Both the position numbers and the translations under genes were made by a program. The notes below the pieces were generated by a model. That model had not been told where the DNA came from and made no database searches. It saw nothing but the letters and a program-made list of their open reading frames with translations. A DNA stretch of 64,000 nucleotides from Candidatus Saccharimonadota bacterium (GTDB lineage: Bacteria; Patescibacteriota; Saccharimonadia; Saccharimonadales; Saccharimonadaceae): positions 1-64,000 of the forward strand of contig JAFWSN010000002.1 in NCBI GenBank assembly GCA_017519305.1. Reading direction: 5' to 3'. Shown here in pieces: positions 56,658 through 64,000 of the stretch. Each line of letters opens with the position of its first letter. Position 1 is the stretch's first letter.

Positions 56658-57047
56658 ATGCCGATTATTAAATCCGCAAAAAAGGCCGCTCGCCAAGCTA
56701 CTAAGCGTACTGAGCACAATGTCGAAATCAAGAAATCTATTAAGGCTGCTCTTAAAGCTTTCAAAGCCAAACCAACTGCAGAAAATCTTGCTAAGGCTCA
56801 AAGCGAATACGACAAAGCCGTCAAAAAAGATCTCATGAAGAAAAACACTGCCAGCCGCCGCAAAGCTGCTCTTGTCAAAATTGCCAAGAACGCCGGCGTC
56901 AAACCAGCTGCTGCCAAGAAAGCCGCTAAACCAGCCGCTAAGCCAGCTGCCAAAACTGCCGCCAAACCAGCTGCTAAAAAAGCTACTACAGCGAAGAAAC
57001 CTGCAGCAAAAAAGACTTCAGCAAAGAAAACGGCTGAATCGAAGTAG
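56658..57047 (+). CDS. rpsT: Ribosomal protein bS20 with a histone-H1-like tail
   Basis: Residues 1-80 are bS20 (MPIIKSAKKAARQATKRTEHN..., LMKKNTASRRKAALVKIAK), a 30S protein binding 16S rRNA. A further 49 residues are almost only Ala/Lys/Pro (AAKKAAKPAAKPAAKTAAK-like), making it 129 aa rather than about 85-90. Such tails resemble histone H1/HU extensions and could add RNA or DNA binding. TTTACT, 17 bases, TATAAT lies upstream; AGGAATTTCTA precedes the ATG. The last 62 bases overlap holA on the other strand. Confidence 0.92.
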   Translation: MPIIKSAKKAARQATKRTEHNVEIKKSIKAALKAFKAKPTAENLAKAQSEYDKAVKKDLMKKNTASRRKAALVKIAKNAGVKPAAAKKAAKPAAKPAAKTAAKPAAKKATTAKKPAAKKTSAKKTAESK

Positions 57048-57591
57048 ATTTCATCTTCATATCAAGTTTAGAGAGCTCCGCAAGGACTCTCTTTTCTTTT
57101 GCTCCCTGACGATATTCAAAATCTTTAGTTGCCTGCGAAGCGATTAAACCCACCATCATGTACGGGTCTTGCGTAGTTTCAATCTTTTCAAGCATTTCTA
57201 CAGCCTTCTTACCATCGCGCTTCGCTACTTTAAAAATATCGAACACCAAATTCATATCGACATTTTCCGGCATCTTAAATTCCTGGATTTTTACCTGGTC
57301 TTTCAGGCTCTTATAGGTCGCTGAACGTTTGTCCAACTTCGTCTCAAACAAAATCACCTCGTGTGGTGTATTCAAATACTCCGGCAGCTTCGTAAAAACC
57401 TCTTTGTTTTCACCCATATCCTTAATTAAAATCTTGCGCTCATCAGCAAACAGCGAACCCCCAAGGAAAATACTCGGAAGATCCGTCGCTTCTAATTCCA
57501 CGCCCTCAAGAACTTCATAATCCGCACCAAAAATCTTCTTGATTTCTCGTTCAATTTTAATGCGATCGTCTCCGTAAAAAATCCTAATCAT
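56986..57591 (-). CDS. holA: DNA polymerase III delta subunit (clamp loader), HolA-like
   Basis: About 201 aa from ATG 57591 (MIRIFYGDDRIKIEREIKKIFG), fixed by a 4-base ATGA overlap with mutM; an upstream ATG is less likely. It matches the short HolA-type proteins of CPR: an N-terminal strand-helix start, FGGSLF-like FLGGSLFADERKILIKD, then the C-terminal collar-like ELSKLDMKMKSTSIQPFSLL. It lacks about 130 residues of E. coli delta. It loads the sliding clamp with other subunits not in this window. Its 3' end overlaps rpsT by 62 bases, tail to tail. Confidence 0.78.
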   Translation of the reverse strand: MIRIFYGDDRIKIEREIKKIFGADYEVLEGVELEATDLPSIFLGGSLFADERKILIKDMGENKEVFTKLPEYLNTPHEVILFETKLDKRSATYKSLKDQVKIQEFKMPENVDMNLVFDIFKVAKRDGKKAVEMLEKIETTQDPYMMVGLIASQATKDFEYRQGAKEKRVLAELSKLDMKMKSTSIQPFSLLKSFLLQVSSL

Positions 57592-58433
57592 TTTTGGCAC
57601 TCCGGACAAATGTGGGTTCCCCGCCCCGCCACACGTATCTTTTTAATCATTGTACCGCACTTCGGGCACGGCGTCCCCTCTTTGCGAAAAACCTGCGCAA
57701 ACTTCTCGAGATAATCACCCCTCGTGCCATCGGCTTTCACGTAAGTCGCCATTGTCGAGCCACCAGAGTCAATCGATTCTTGCATCACTTTTCTCGCCCC
57801 CTCCAAAATCTTTTTTGCCTCCACCTCACTAATTGTCCCCGCCCTTCTTTCCGGATGCACACCGGCAAAAAATAGTGTTTCGTCAGCATAAATATTACCT
57901 AATCCACAGATAATAGACTGGTCTAAAAGCACCGCTTTTACTACCGAATTCTTATGTCTTTTAAACTGCTCGACCAATTCTTCTACGCCCATCACCCACG
58001 GCTCTTTGGCAAGTTTTTTGATAAACTCATCCTTCTCCACCTCAGAAGAATCCATCGCCTTACAGAAACCAAACTTCCTCTGGTCGTTAAAGAACAGCTT
58101 GCCATCTTCAAATTCAAACACCACTCTCGTCTGTTTATTCGGCAGCTCCGCCACAAAATTCTCGCTCGGATGCCCCGCCGCATAGCGTTCTTTACCTTGC
58201 CAAATCAGCTGCCCCGTCATCCTCAGGTGAATCATGACGGATTTCTCCCCCTCAAAATCAATCACCAAAGCCTTACCAAAACGCCTTAACTCCATCACCT
58301 TTTTACCAATTACGACCGCTTTATCTCCTACAAACGACTTCTCACACAAAACTTCTACCTTCACCAGTTTTTTCTTCAAAATAAACTTCGAAAGTCCTCT
58401 TCTAATCGTCTCGACTTCAGGTAATTCCGGCAT
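57588..58433 (-). CDS. mutM: Formamidopyrimidine-DNA glycosylase
   Basis: Excises 8-oxoguanine and nicks abasic sites. 281 aa with the catalytic Pro1-Glu2 start MPELPEVETIRRGL, the helix-two-turn-helix region (VKAVLLDQSIICGLGNIYADE) and a C-terminal zinc finger of two cysteine pairs (CPKCGTMIKKIRVAGRGTHIC then PEC). The stop overlaps holA by 4 bases and its start lies 2 bases after the RhuM-Fic gene, so it belongs to a polA-RhuM/Fic-mutM-holA operon. Confidence 0.95.
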   Translation of the reverse strand: MPELPEVETIRRGLSKFILKKKLVKVEVLCEKSFVGDKAVVIGKKVMELRRFGKALVIDFEGEKSVMIHLRMTGQLIWQGKERYAAGHPSENFVAELPNKQTRVVFEFEDGKLFFNDQRKFGFCKAMDSSEVEKDEFIKKLAKEPWVMGVEELVEQFKRHKNSVVKAVLLDQSIICGLGNIYADETLFFAGVHPERRAGTISEVEAKKILEGARKVMQESIDSGGSTMATYVKADGTRGDYLEKFAQVFRKEGTPCPKCGTMIKKIRVAGRGTHICPECQK

Positions 58434-58435
58434 CT

Positions 58436-59419
58436 CTAGTTCTCCAACAGCTTACAAATTAACGCAATAATCAGTTCTTTTTCGGCTGGATTACTTTCAG
58501 CAATTAAGAGCGCCAAAGCCGTCAATGCCCTATCCGAAATCTTTGTCTCACCATCCTTGGTCAAATGGTAATTATTAATCGTAAGGAACACCACAAAAAG
58601 CAGCGCGCCGATTCTCTTATTGCCATCGTAAAACGGGTGGTCCTTAATCACGAGGTACAGCAGGTTGGCTGCCTTCTCTGCCAAAGTTTTGTACATGTCC
58701 TGGTCTTCAAAGGTCTGACAAATCGCCCCAAGCGACGCCTTAAAGGAATCGCCCCTCTGTTCACCGAAATATTCATCGCCCTTGATGTTCTTCTTGAGAC
58801 TAGCGATAATCTTAAAACACTCTTCCTCATCTAGCATTTTTACTGCGCGCGGCGACTTTGATTTAAAGGAAATGTGGCCTTCGTCGTACTCCTTAAGTGC
58901 CTTAAAACTTGGTGTGTACTTTGAAATTACCTCTAGAATACCGTTAGCCTCCATGGTCGAAAGTTCATTTTCGGCCACCAAGCGCTTCACGATTCCTAGC
59001 GCCCCTTCAATCTCGCGTAACTTCTTAAAATCAAGTTCTTCGAGGCGTTTTTCATTTACTGCCACCCCAGAAACAACATAGGTTTTCAGTACTTTAGTTG
59101 CCCAAATACGAAAATCTGTCGCCTTACGCGAATTCACCCTGTACCCTACCGAAATAATCGCATCGAGATTATAGCTCCTCACCTCACGTTTAACCTGGCG
59201 ATTACCCTCCATGCGAACTTGTGCATTTTTTGCACAAGTTGCCTGCTCATCCAGCTCACCTTCCCTGTAAATGTTGCGAATATGACGGTTAATAACCGAA
59301 CGATCTACACCAAAAAGCTGCGAGATTTGTTCCTCGGTCGCCCACAAAGTATCACCGGTGACGTTAAAAACTACCTCACCCTCGTGAATCTTATAAATCT
59401 CAAGCTGATTATTCTCCAA
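58436..59419 (-). CDS. RhuM-Fic fusion protein
   Basis: 327 aa. Residues about 10-130 match the RhuM/virulence-protein domain (TLWATEEQISQLFGVDRSVINRHI, NLDAIISVGYRVNSRKATDFRIWA), a likely DNA-binding part. Residues about 150-327 form a Fic/Doc domain with the core HPFYDGNKR (261-269), including the catalytic His and the phosphate-binding loop; Fic enzymes transfer AMP or phosphate to target proteins. No antitoxin is apparent next to it. Start TTG 59419, 8 bases after GGGGAGAG. It is squeezed between polA (1-base gap) and mutM (2-base gap), an odd place for a toxin-like gene. Confidence 0.85.
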   Translation of the reverse strand: MENNQLEIYKIHEGEVVFNVTGDTLWATEEQISQLFGVDRSVINRHIRNIYREGELDEQATCAKNAQVRMEGNRQVKREVRSYNLDAIISVGYRVNSRKATDFRIWATKVLKTYVVSGVAVNEKRLEELDFKKLREIEGALGIVKRLVAENELSTMEANGILEVISKYTPSFKALKEYDEGHISFKSKSPRAVKMLDEEECFKIIASLKKNIKGDEYFGEQRGDSFKASLGAICQTFEDQDMYKTLAEKAANLLYLVIKDHPFYDGNKRIGALLFVVFLTINNYHLTKDGETKISDRALTALALLIAESNPAEKELIIALICKLLEN

Positions 59420-59420
59420 A

Positions 59421-61766
59421 CTACAACTCTCCCCAGTTGTGGCCCACCGTTACATCAACCGCTAACTTAATCTTTAGCTCTGGCGCAATACCTTCCATCG
59501 TTTCTTGCAAAATTGTTTTTACCTCTTCGGCGAGGCCTTCGTCGCATTCTACAATCAGAGAGTCATGCACCTGCATAATCAGTTCTGCGCCCTTTGGTAA
59601 CTTCTTGTCCACCTCTACCATAGCACGCTTCATCAAATCCGCCTCTGTTCCCTGAATTGGCATGTTTTGAGCTGCACGCTCCGCCGCCGCCCTTACCAAG
59701 AAGTTAGACGACTTCACATCAGGGGTCGGACGACGACGCCCAAAGAACGTCTCAACATAACCCTTTTCCCTAGCTTGTTTCAAAATCTCCTCTAGTTTCT
59801 TCTTAATTGGCGCACGTAATTCAAAATATTTCTCAATAAAGGCCTTCGCATCACCGATGCTCATTCCGGCCGCATCTGCCAAACCTTTCACGCTCATTCC
59901 ATAAAGCACACCGAAGTTAATTACCTTGGCTGCTCGCCTCTGAGCCTTCGTTACCTGATCAAGTGGCACACCAAACGCCTCTGAGGCCGTCTTGGTATGA
60001 ATGTCAATTCCGGCGTTAAAGTCTGCAATTAGTGCCTCATCTCCAGATAGCACTGCTGCCAACCTCAATTCAAACTGTGAATAATCAGCCGAAACCAAAA
60101 CCCTTCCCTCTGGTGCCACGAATCCTTCTCTAATACGCTTACCCTCCTCTGTTCTTACAGGGATATTCTGCAAATTCGGATTAAGAGACGACAAACGTCC
60201 CGTCGCCGTAACATTCTGAGTAAACGTTGTGTGAATGCGCCCCTCAGCATCAGCCAACTCCGGCATAGGGGTGATATAAGTAGAAAGCAGCTTCGCCGCC
60301 TCGCGATATTCCATCAATTTCTCAATAAGTGGGTGCTCGTTCCTTAGTTTATCGAGCTCTTTCGCCCCTGTCGAATAGCCTCTTGAGGTCTTCTTAATCC
60401 CTTTGGTCGGCAGCCCCATCTTATCAAACAACACCTCAGATAGTTGCACTGGTGAGTTTACATTAAAGTCGACCCCTGCCATTAGCTGAATTTCACGCTC
60501 TTTTCTAGTCACTTCCTCAGTGTATTCGGCCTTCAATTTAGCAAAATACTCTCGATCAATCAGCATACCCTTCTTTTCCATTTTGTAGAGAACCGGAATT
60601 AACGGCAAGTCAAATTGAACAAATATTTTATACAGCTCTGACCCCTGTGAAAAGGCCTGTTTCTGTGCTGAGTAAGCTACTCGCTCATCTTTTTGCTCAA
60701 CTTCACGCGCCAAAGGATTCAAAAGAAAAGCACCCTGCGACAAGTCCCAAAATGGCGCACCCATCAAGATTTTAGTTGCTACAGCCGTATCCTCGTGCAT
60801 CAAAGTCTTCACATCCCAAGCCACCACGGTGTCTTTTGGCAGTTCTTCTACTTTAACCGGTTCTACCTCTGGAGCACTCAATCCAGCATCAAGCAAACCA
60901 AACTTTCTAATCAGCGAATTAAATTCCAATTTCTTTAATCTTTCAACTACTCGTTCCCTATTTAGCTCAAATTCTGGCACACTTTTAAGCGATACTGGCG
61001 CATCGAACATAATCTCTGCCAACTTCAAAGACATATAAGCCGAATCCTTACCGGCCACCAATTTATCCCTAGTAGAGCCCTTAATTTCATCGATATGTTC
61101 ATAGATGCCGTCTACGCTGCCATACTCGTTTAAAAGCCTCACGGCAGTCTTCTCGCCAACTCCTGGCACCCCTGGAATATTATCTGAATTATCGCCCTTA
61201 AGAGCCTTCAAATCCAGGAATTGCGACTTCAAGATCCCATATTTGGCTTCCACCTCTTTTACATCAATCTCTTCGATATCTGAAAAGCCCTTCAAAATAC
61301 GATACATCTTGGTATTATCATCAACAATCTGCAGCATATCAAGATCCGAAGACACGATATAAGTCTCGTATTCGCACCTGCCATCAGCCCCGAGCGTCTC
61401 ATCCGCCTGTTTAGATAGCGTGCCGATAATATCATCAGCTTCATACTCATCTACCTCTATAAATTCCCAACCAAGATCAATGATAAGCTCCTTTAAAAGC
61501 GGAATTTGTGCATAAAAATCGTCGCCTGGTTTTACCCTGCCAGCCTTATAATCAGCAAAAATCGCTTTACGCTTAGCAGTAGAAGTCTTCGAATCCCAAG
61601 CCACTACTACCTGACTAGGGTTCAACCTCTTTACAATCTCCATTGCAATCGCCGCAAAACCATAGATTCCCCCAGTTGGCGTACCATCGGAAAGCGCCAG
61701 ATTCCCCATCGCATAATACCCGCGATAAAAAACTGATTTTCCGTCTATAATTACCAACCTTCTCAT
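59421..61766 (-). CDS. polA: DNA polymerase I with a vestigial proofreading domain
   Basis: 781 aa. The 5'-3' nuclease domain (residues 1 to about 290) has the usual acidic sites (IDGKSVFYRGYYA, DEYEADDIIGTL, KGDNSDNIPGVPGVGEKTA). Only about 120 residues separate it from the polymerase domain, and no DxE exonuclease site is visible, so proofreading is lost. The polymerase motifs are SADYSQFELRLAAVLSGD (A), RRAAKVINFGVLYGMS (B) and QVHDSLIVEC (C). TGG-TAGAAT (61773-61778) ends 6 bases before the ATG: a predicted leaderless message. Confidence 0.95.
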   Translation of the reverse strand: MRRLVIIDGKSVFYRGYYAMGNLALSDGTPTGGIYGFAAIAMEIVKRLNPSQVVVAWDSKTSTAKRKAIFADYKAGRVKPGDDFYAQIPLLKELIIDLGWEFIEVDEYEADDIIGTLSKQADETLGADGRCEYETYIVSSDLDMLQIVDDNTKMYRILKGFSDIEEIDVKEVEAKYGILKSQFLDLKALKGDNSDNIPGVPGVGEKTAVRLLNEYGSVDGIYEHIDEIKGSTRDKLVAGKDSAYMSLKLAEIMFDAPVSLKSVPEFELNRERVVERLKKLEFNSLIRKFGLLDAGLSAPEVEPVKVEELPKDTVVAWDVKTLMHEDTAVATKILMGAPFWDLSQGAFLLNPLAREVEQKDERVAYSAQKQAFSQGSELYKIFVQFDLPLIPVLYKMEKKGMLIDREYFAKLKAEYTEEVTRKEREIQLMAGVDFNVNSPVQLSEVLFDKMGLPTKGIKKTSRGYSTGAKELDKLRNEHPLIEKLMEYREAAKLLSTYITPMPELADAEGRIHTTFTQNVTATGRLSSLNPNLQNIPVRTEEGKRIREGFVAPEGRVLVSADYSQFELRLAAVLSGDEALIADFNAGIDIHTKTASEAFGVPLDQVTKAQRRAAKVINFGVLYGMSVKGLADAAGMSIGDAKAFIEKYFELRAPIKKKLEEILKQAREKGYVETFFGRRRPTPDVKSSNFLVRAAAERAAQNMPIQGTEADLMKRAMVEVDKKLPKGAELIMQVHDSLIVECDEGLAEEVKTILQETMEGIAPELKIKLAVDVTVGHNWGEL

Positions 61767-61772
61767 ATCTTT

Positions 61773-61778
61773 ATTCTA
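61773..61778 (-). promoter_or_regulatory. Extended -10 element of polA
   Basis: TGG followed by TAGAAT, 6 bases before ATG 61766. The -35 position falls in the pnp terminator and shows no TTGACA-like sequence. Confidence 0.65.
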
Positions 61779-61782
61779 CCAT

Positions 61783-61813
61783 AAAAAATAGAGCTCCCCA
61801 GGCTCTATTTTTA
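61783..61813 (-). terminator. Terminator of pnp
   Basis: Minus-strand AAATAGAGC-CTGGG-GAGCTCTATTT followed by TTT, immediately upstream of the polA promoter. Confidence 0.8.
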
Positions 61814-61819
61814 GGCTTG

Positions 61820-63997
61820 TTAATCGAGATTGCGCATCGAGAGCGACAAGCGACCTTTGTCGTCGATTGCTACGAGGCGAACGCGAATCTTATCACCTTC
61901 GTGAAGGGCGTCAGTGACCTTCTCGAGGCGTTTATCAGAGATTTGCGAGATATGAAGCATACCGTCCACCCCTGGGAGAATGTTCACAAATGCACCGAAG
62001 TCTTTAATAGTGACGACCGTACCTTCATAAATCTTACCTACCTCTGGTTCCTCAGTAAGGCCACGAATCCAATCAAGAGCTTTCTTGATTTTCTCTGGGT
62101 CATTACCAGAAACAGTCACAAGACCAGAATCTTCGATATCAACTTCAGCACCAGTTTCAGAGGTAATCTTGTTGATCATCTCGCCACCCTTGCCGATCAC
62201 AGCACCAATCTTATCTGGGCTAATCATCAATTTCTCAATCTGTGGAGCGTACTTCGAAATCTCCTTACGTGGACCATCGAGAACAGAGAGCATGTGCTCC
62301 AAAATGAACATGCGGCCATCATGAGATTGTTTCAAAGCTTTTTCCATGATTTCAACAGGGAGACCATGAACTTTCATATCCATCTGAAGAGCGGTAATAC
62401 CCTCGGTGGTACCAGTAACCTTAAAGTCCATATCACCAGCAAAGTCCTCAGCATCCATCAAATCGGTCAAGACATAGGCCTTATCGATGTCAGCAGGGGT
62501 AATTTCCTGGCCTTTTGGCACATCAACCATGAGACCCATAGCCACGCCAGAAACTGGGCGAACTAGAGGCACACCAGCGTCCATAAGAGCGAGACATGAA
62601 GAACAGGTAGCAGCCATTGAGGTTGAGCCGTTCTGAGACATAATCTCAGTCACGCTGCGGATAGCATATGGGAAATCTTCCTCTGTTGGAAGCACCGGCA
62701 TCAAAGCGCGTTCAGCCAAGTAGCCGTGGCCAACCTCACGACGTCCTGGAGAGCCAAGACGGCCACATTCGCCAACAGTGTAAGATGGTGCATTGTAGTG
62801 ATGCATATAGCGGCGCTTGCCGTTTGTTACTTCCATCGTATCAACATCTTGTGAGTAAGAAAGTGGAGCCAAGGTTACGATGTTCATAGCCTGAGTAAGA
62901 CCACGGGTGAACAGAGATGAACCATGGGTGCGTGGCAAAATGCCAACTTGAGATGAAAGTGGACGTACCTCTGTAAGTTTGCGACCGTCTGGACGAGTGC
63001 CCTCTTCGATGATGGCGCGACGTACTTCATGGTTGCGAGCTAGCTCAAAGGCACCAGAGTAATCAGCCTTAAGATTGGCTTCGTAGTCAGCAATTTTCTC
63101 TTCATCGGTCTCGCCAGCACCAAGCTCTAGAGCGAACTCGGCGTGCATTTTATCTTCGTATTCTTTCAAAATCTGGCTGCGCTCAAGCACATTACCACGA
63201 GCCTTGTGGCCAAGATCTTCTTTGGCCCAGAAAGCATCAACTTTCTCTTGAATTTCCTCTTTTGGCAAGATTAATTCGTATTCCTGAGCAGCGGCAGCTA
63301 CCTTCTCGGCAAGCTCACGTTGCAAATCAAGAGCTGGTTTAACATTTTCAACTGCCCAGTGCATAGCTTCAATCACGGTAGCTTCTGGGACCTCTTTAGC
63401 ACCAGCTTCAACCATCATGATTTTGCCATCTTTACAGGCAACTACGAGATCAAGTGGAGATGCATCACGTTCCTCTGGAGTAAGGAAGGCTTTGAATTCA
63501 CCACCAAGGCGGCCAATACGAAGACCAGCGATTGGGCCATCAAATGGCACACCAGCGTTCATAAGGGCTGCAGAAGCGGCAAGCATAGCCACACAGTCTG
63601 GACGGAAGGCTGGATCCATCGAAAGCACAGTGGTAACCACCTGCACCTCTTGGCGATAGCCTTTCGGGAAGAGTGGACGAATTGGGCGGTCAATCAAACG
63701 ACCAACGAGAATAGCCTCATCAGCTGGTTTGCCTTCACGCTTAATAAATTTACTACCACTGATTTTGCCTGCAGCATAGAACTTTTCTTCATAATCAATA
63801 GAGAGTGGGAAGAAATCCTGTACTACTGGTTTTTGGCCAACCACAACAGAGGCTAAAATCACGGTTTCGCCATAAGTAACAAGCACAGATGACGTAGTAC
63901 GAAAACCGACACGGTTAACTTCGAGAGTCAACTTGCGGCCAAGCCAATCAGTCGACACCTGAAGGGTCTGTTTTCCGTTTGGATTAATAATATCCAT
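61820..63997 (-). CDS. pnp: Polyribonucleotide nucleotidyltransferase (PNPase)
   Basis: Phosphorolytic 3'-5' exoribonuclease, 725 aa, complete. Two RNase PH domains (about 12-230 with KISGSKFIKREGKP and RLIDRPIRPLFP; about 320-545 with RPDGRKLTEVRPL, GSSLFTRG, GSTSMAATCSSCLALMDAG and DLMDAEDFAGDMDFKVTGT) flank a helical linker. A KH domain (IGAVIGKGGEMINKITSETG) and an S1 domain (GKIYEGTVVTIKDFGAFVNIL) follow. The promoter and ribosome binding site lie beyond the window edge, 3 bases upstream. Confidence 0.96.
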   Translation of the reverse strand: MDIINPNGKQTLQVSTDWLGRKLTLEVNRVGFRTTSSVLVTYGETVILASVVVGQKPVVQDFFPLSIDYEEKFYAAGKISGSKFIKREGKPADEAILVGRLIDRPIRPLFPKGYRQEVQVVTTVLSMDPAFRPDCVAMLAASAALMNAGVPFDGPIAGLRIGRLGGEFKAFLTPEERDASPLDLVVACKDGKIMMVEAGAKEVPEATVIEAMHWAVENVKPALDLQRELAEKVAAAAQEYELILPKEEIQEKVDAFWAKEDLGHKARGNVLERSQILKEYEDKMHAEFALELGAGETDEEKIADYEANLKADYSGAFELARNHEVRRAIIEEGTRPDGRKLTEVRPLSSQVGILPRTHGSSLFTRGLTQAMNIVTLAPLSYSQDVDTMEVTNGKRRYMHHYNAPSYTVGECGRLGSPGRREVGHGYLAERALMPVLPTEEDFPYAIRSVTEIMSQNGSTSMAATCSSCLALMDAGVPLVRPVSGVAMGLMVDVPKGQEITPADIDKAYVLTDLMDAEDFAGDMDFKVTGTTEGITALQMDMKVHGLPVEIMEKALKQSHDGRMFILEHMLSVLDGPRKEISKYAPQIEKLMISPDKIGAVIGKGGEMINKITSETGAEVDIEDSGLVTVSGNDPEKIKKALDWIRGLTEEPEVGKIYEGTVVTIKDFGAFVNILPGVDGMLHISQISDKRLEKVTDALHEGDKIRVRLVAIDDKGRLSLSMRNLD

Positions 63998-64000
63998 GAA

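Noticed and set aside
57588-57591. Reassignment of TGA to glycine, as in some other CPR lineages
   Set aside because: TGA functions as the mutM stop in an ATGA overlap with holA and conserved proteins show no internal TGA, so the standard code applies.

Overview
The window looks like a chromosomal segment of a Candidatus Saccharibacteria (TM7, Patescibacteria/CPR) genome, most likely a host-associated epibiont. This rests on gene content rather than a database search: compact core genes, several trimmed or degenerate enzymes (threonyl-tRNA synthetase without a TGS domain, Rel without ACT, PolA with almost no proofreading domain, NrdR without zinc-ribbon cysteines), many small orphan membrane proteins, a TraG/VirB4-like ATPase, ComM, and BspA-like surface repeat proteins. 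TGA is used as a normal stop (mutM/holA ATGA overlap), which argues against the Gracilibacteria/Absconditabacteria code.

Layout. 0.3-3.8 kb: a secreted BspA-like repeat protein and a 44-aa membrane peptide. 3.9-12.3 kb (minus): gyrA, gyrB, a membrane-anchored type IV secretion/conjugation-type ATPase with two partners. 12.3-14.0 kb: a non-coding block with a candidate structured RNA (minus), operator-like repeats, a promoter-to-terminator sRNA (plus) and tmRNA (minus). 14.1-17.1 kb (plus): comM and infC-rpmI-rplT-rpmB, with infC probably starting at ATC. 17.2-22.7 kb (minus): RNase P RNA, a Nudix/RNase HI fusion, a possible structured leader, and thrS-miaA-wHTH-MBL-M50. 22.8-29.0 kb (minus): an orphan island of single-gene cassettes, each with its own promoter and terminator, including three divergent paralogues of one membrane family and a pair sharing an N-terminal helical domain.

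29.2-32.5 kb: tRNA-Val, a processive glycosyltransferase operon, tRNA-Thr. 32.6-36.3 kb (minus): rel, parB, parA, rplU. 36.3-44.1 kb (minus): glycosyltransferase, an LPKTG-type anchored protein, a 1845-aa repeat-rich protein and a small acidic partner. 44.2-47.9 kb: a 46-aa gene and ileS behind a T-box leader. 47.9-49.6 kb (plus): a second BspA-like protein. 49.6-54.5 kb (minus): thioredoxin-like protein, nrdR, ftsZ, ftsA, map, adk, rpsU. 54.6-64 kb: tRNA-Asp, a degenerate DHH protein, rpsT overlapping holA on the opposite strand, mutM, a RhuM-Fic protein, polA and pnp.

Together the genes cover topology and segregation (gyrAB, parAB), division (ftsAZ), repair and replication (polA, mutM, holA), translation with ribosome rescue, stringent response, and a cell-surface programme. 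Two regulatory habits recur: -10 elements preceded by TGG, and -10 boxes only 6-10 bases before the start codon, predicting leaderless mRNAs for ftsA, polA, rpsU, parA, a peptidase E gene and others. The most unusual regions are the 22.8-29 kb orphan-membrane-protein island and the RNA-rich 12.3-14.0 kb block.
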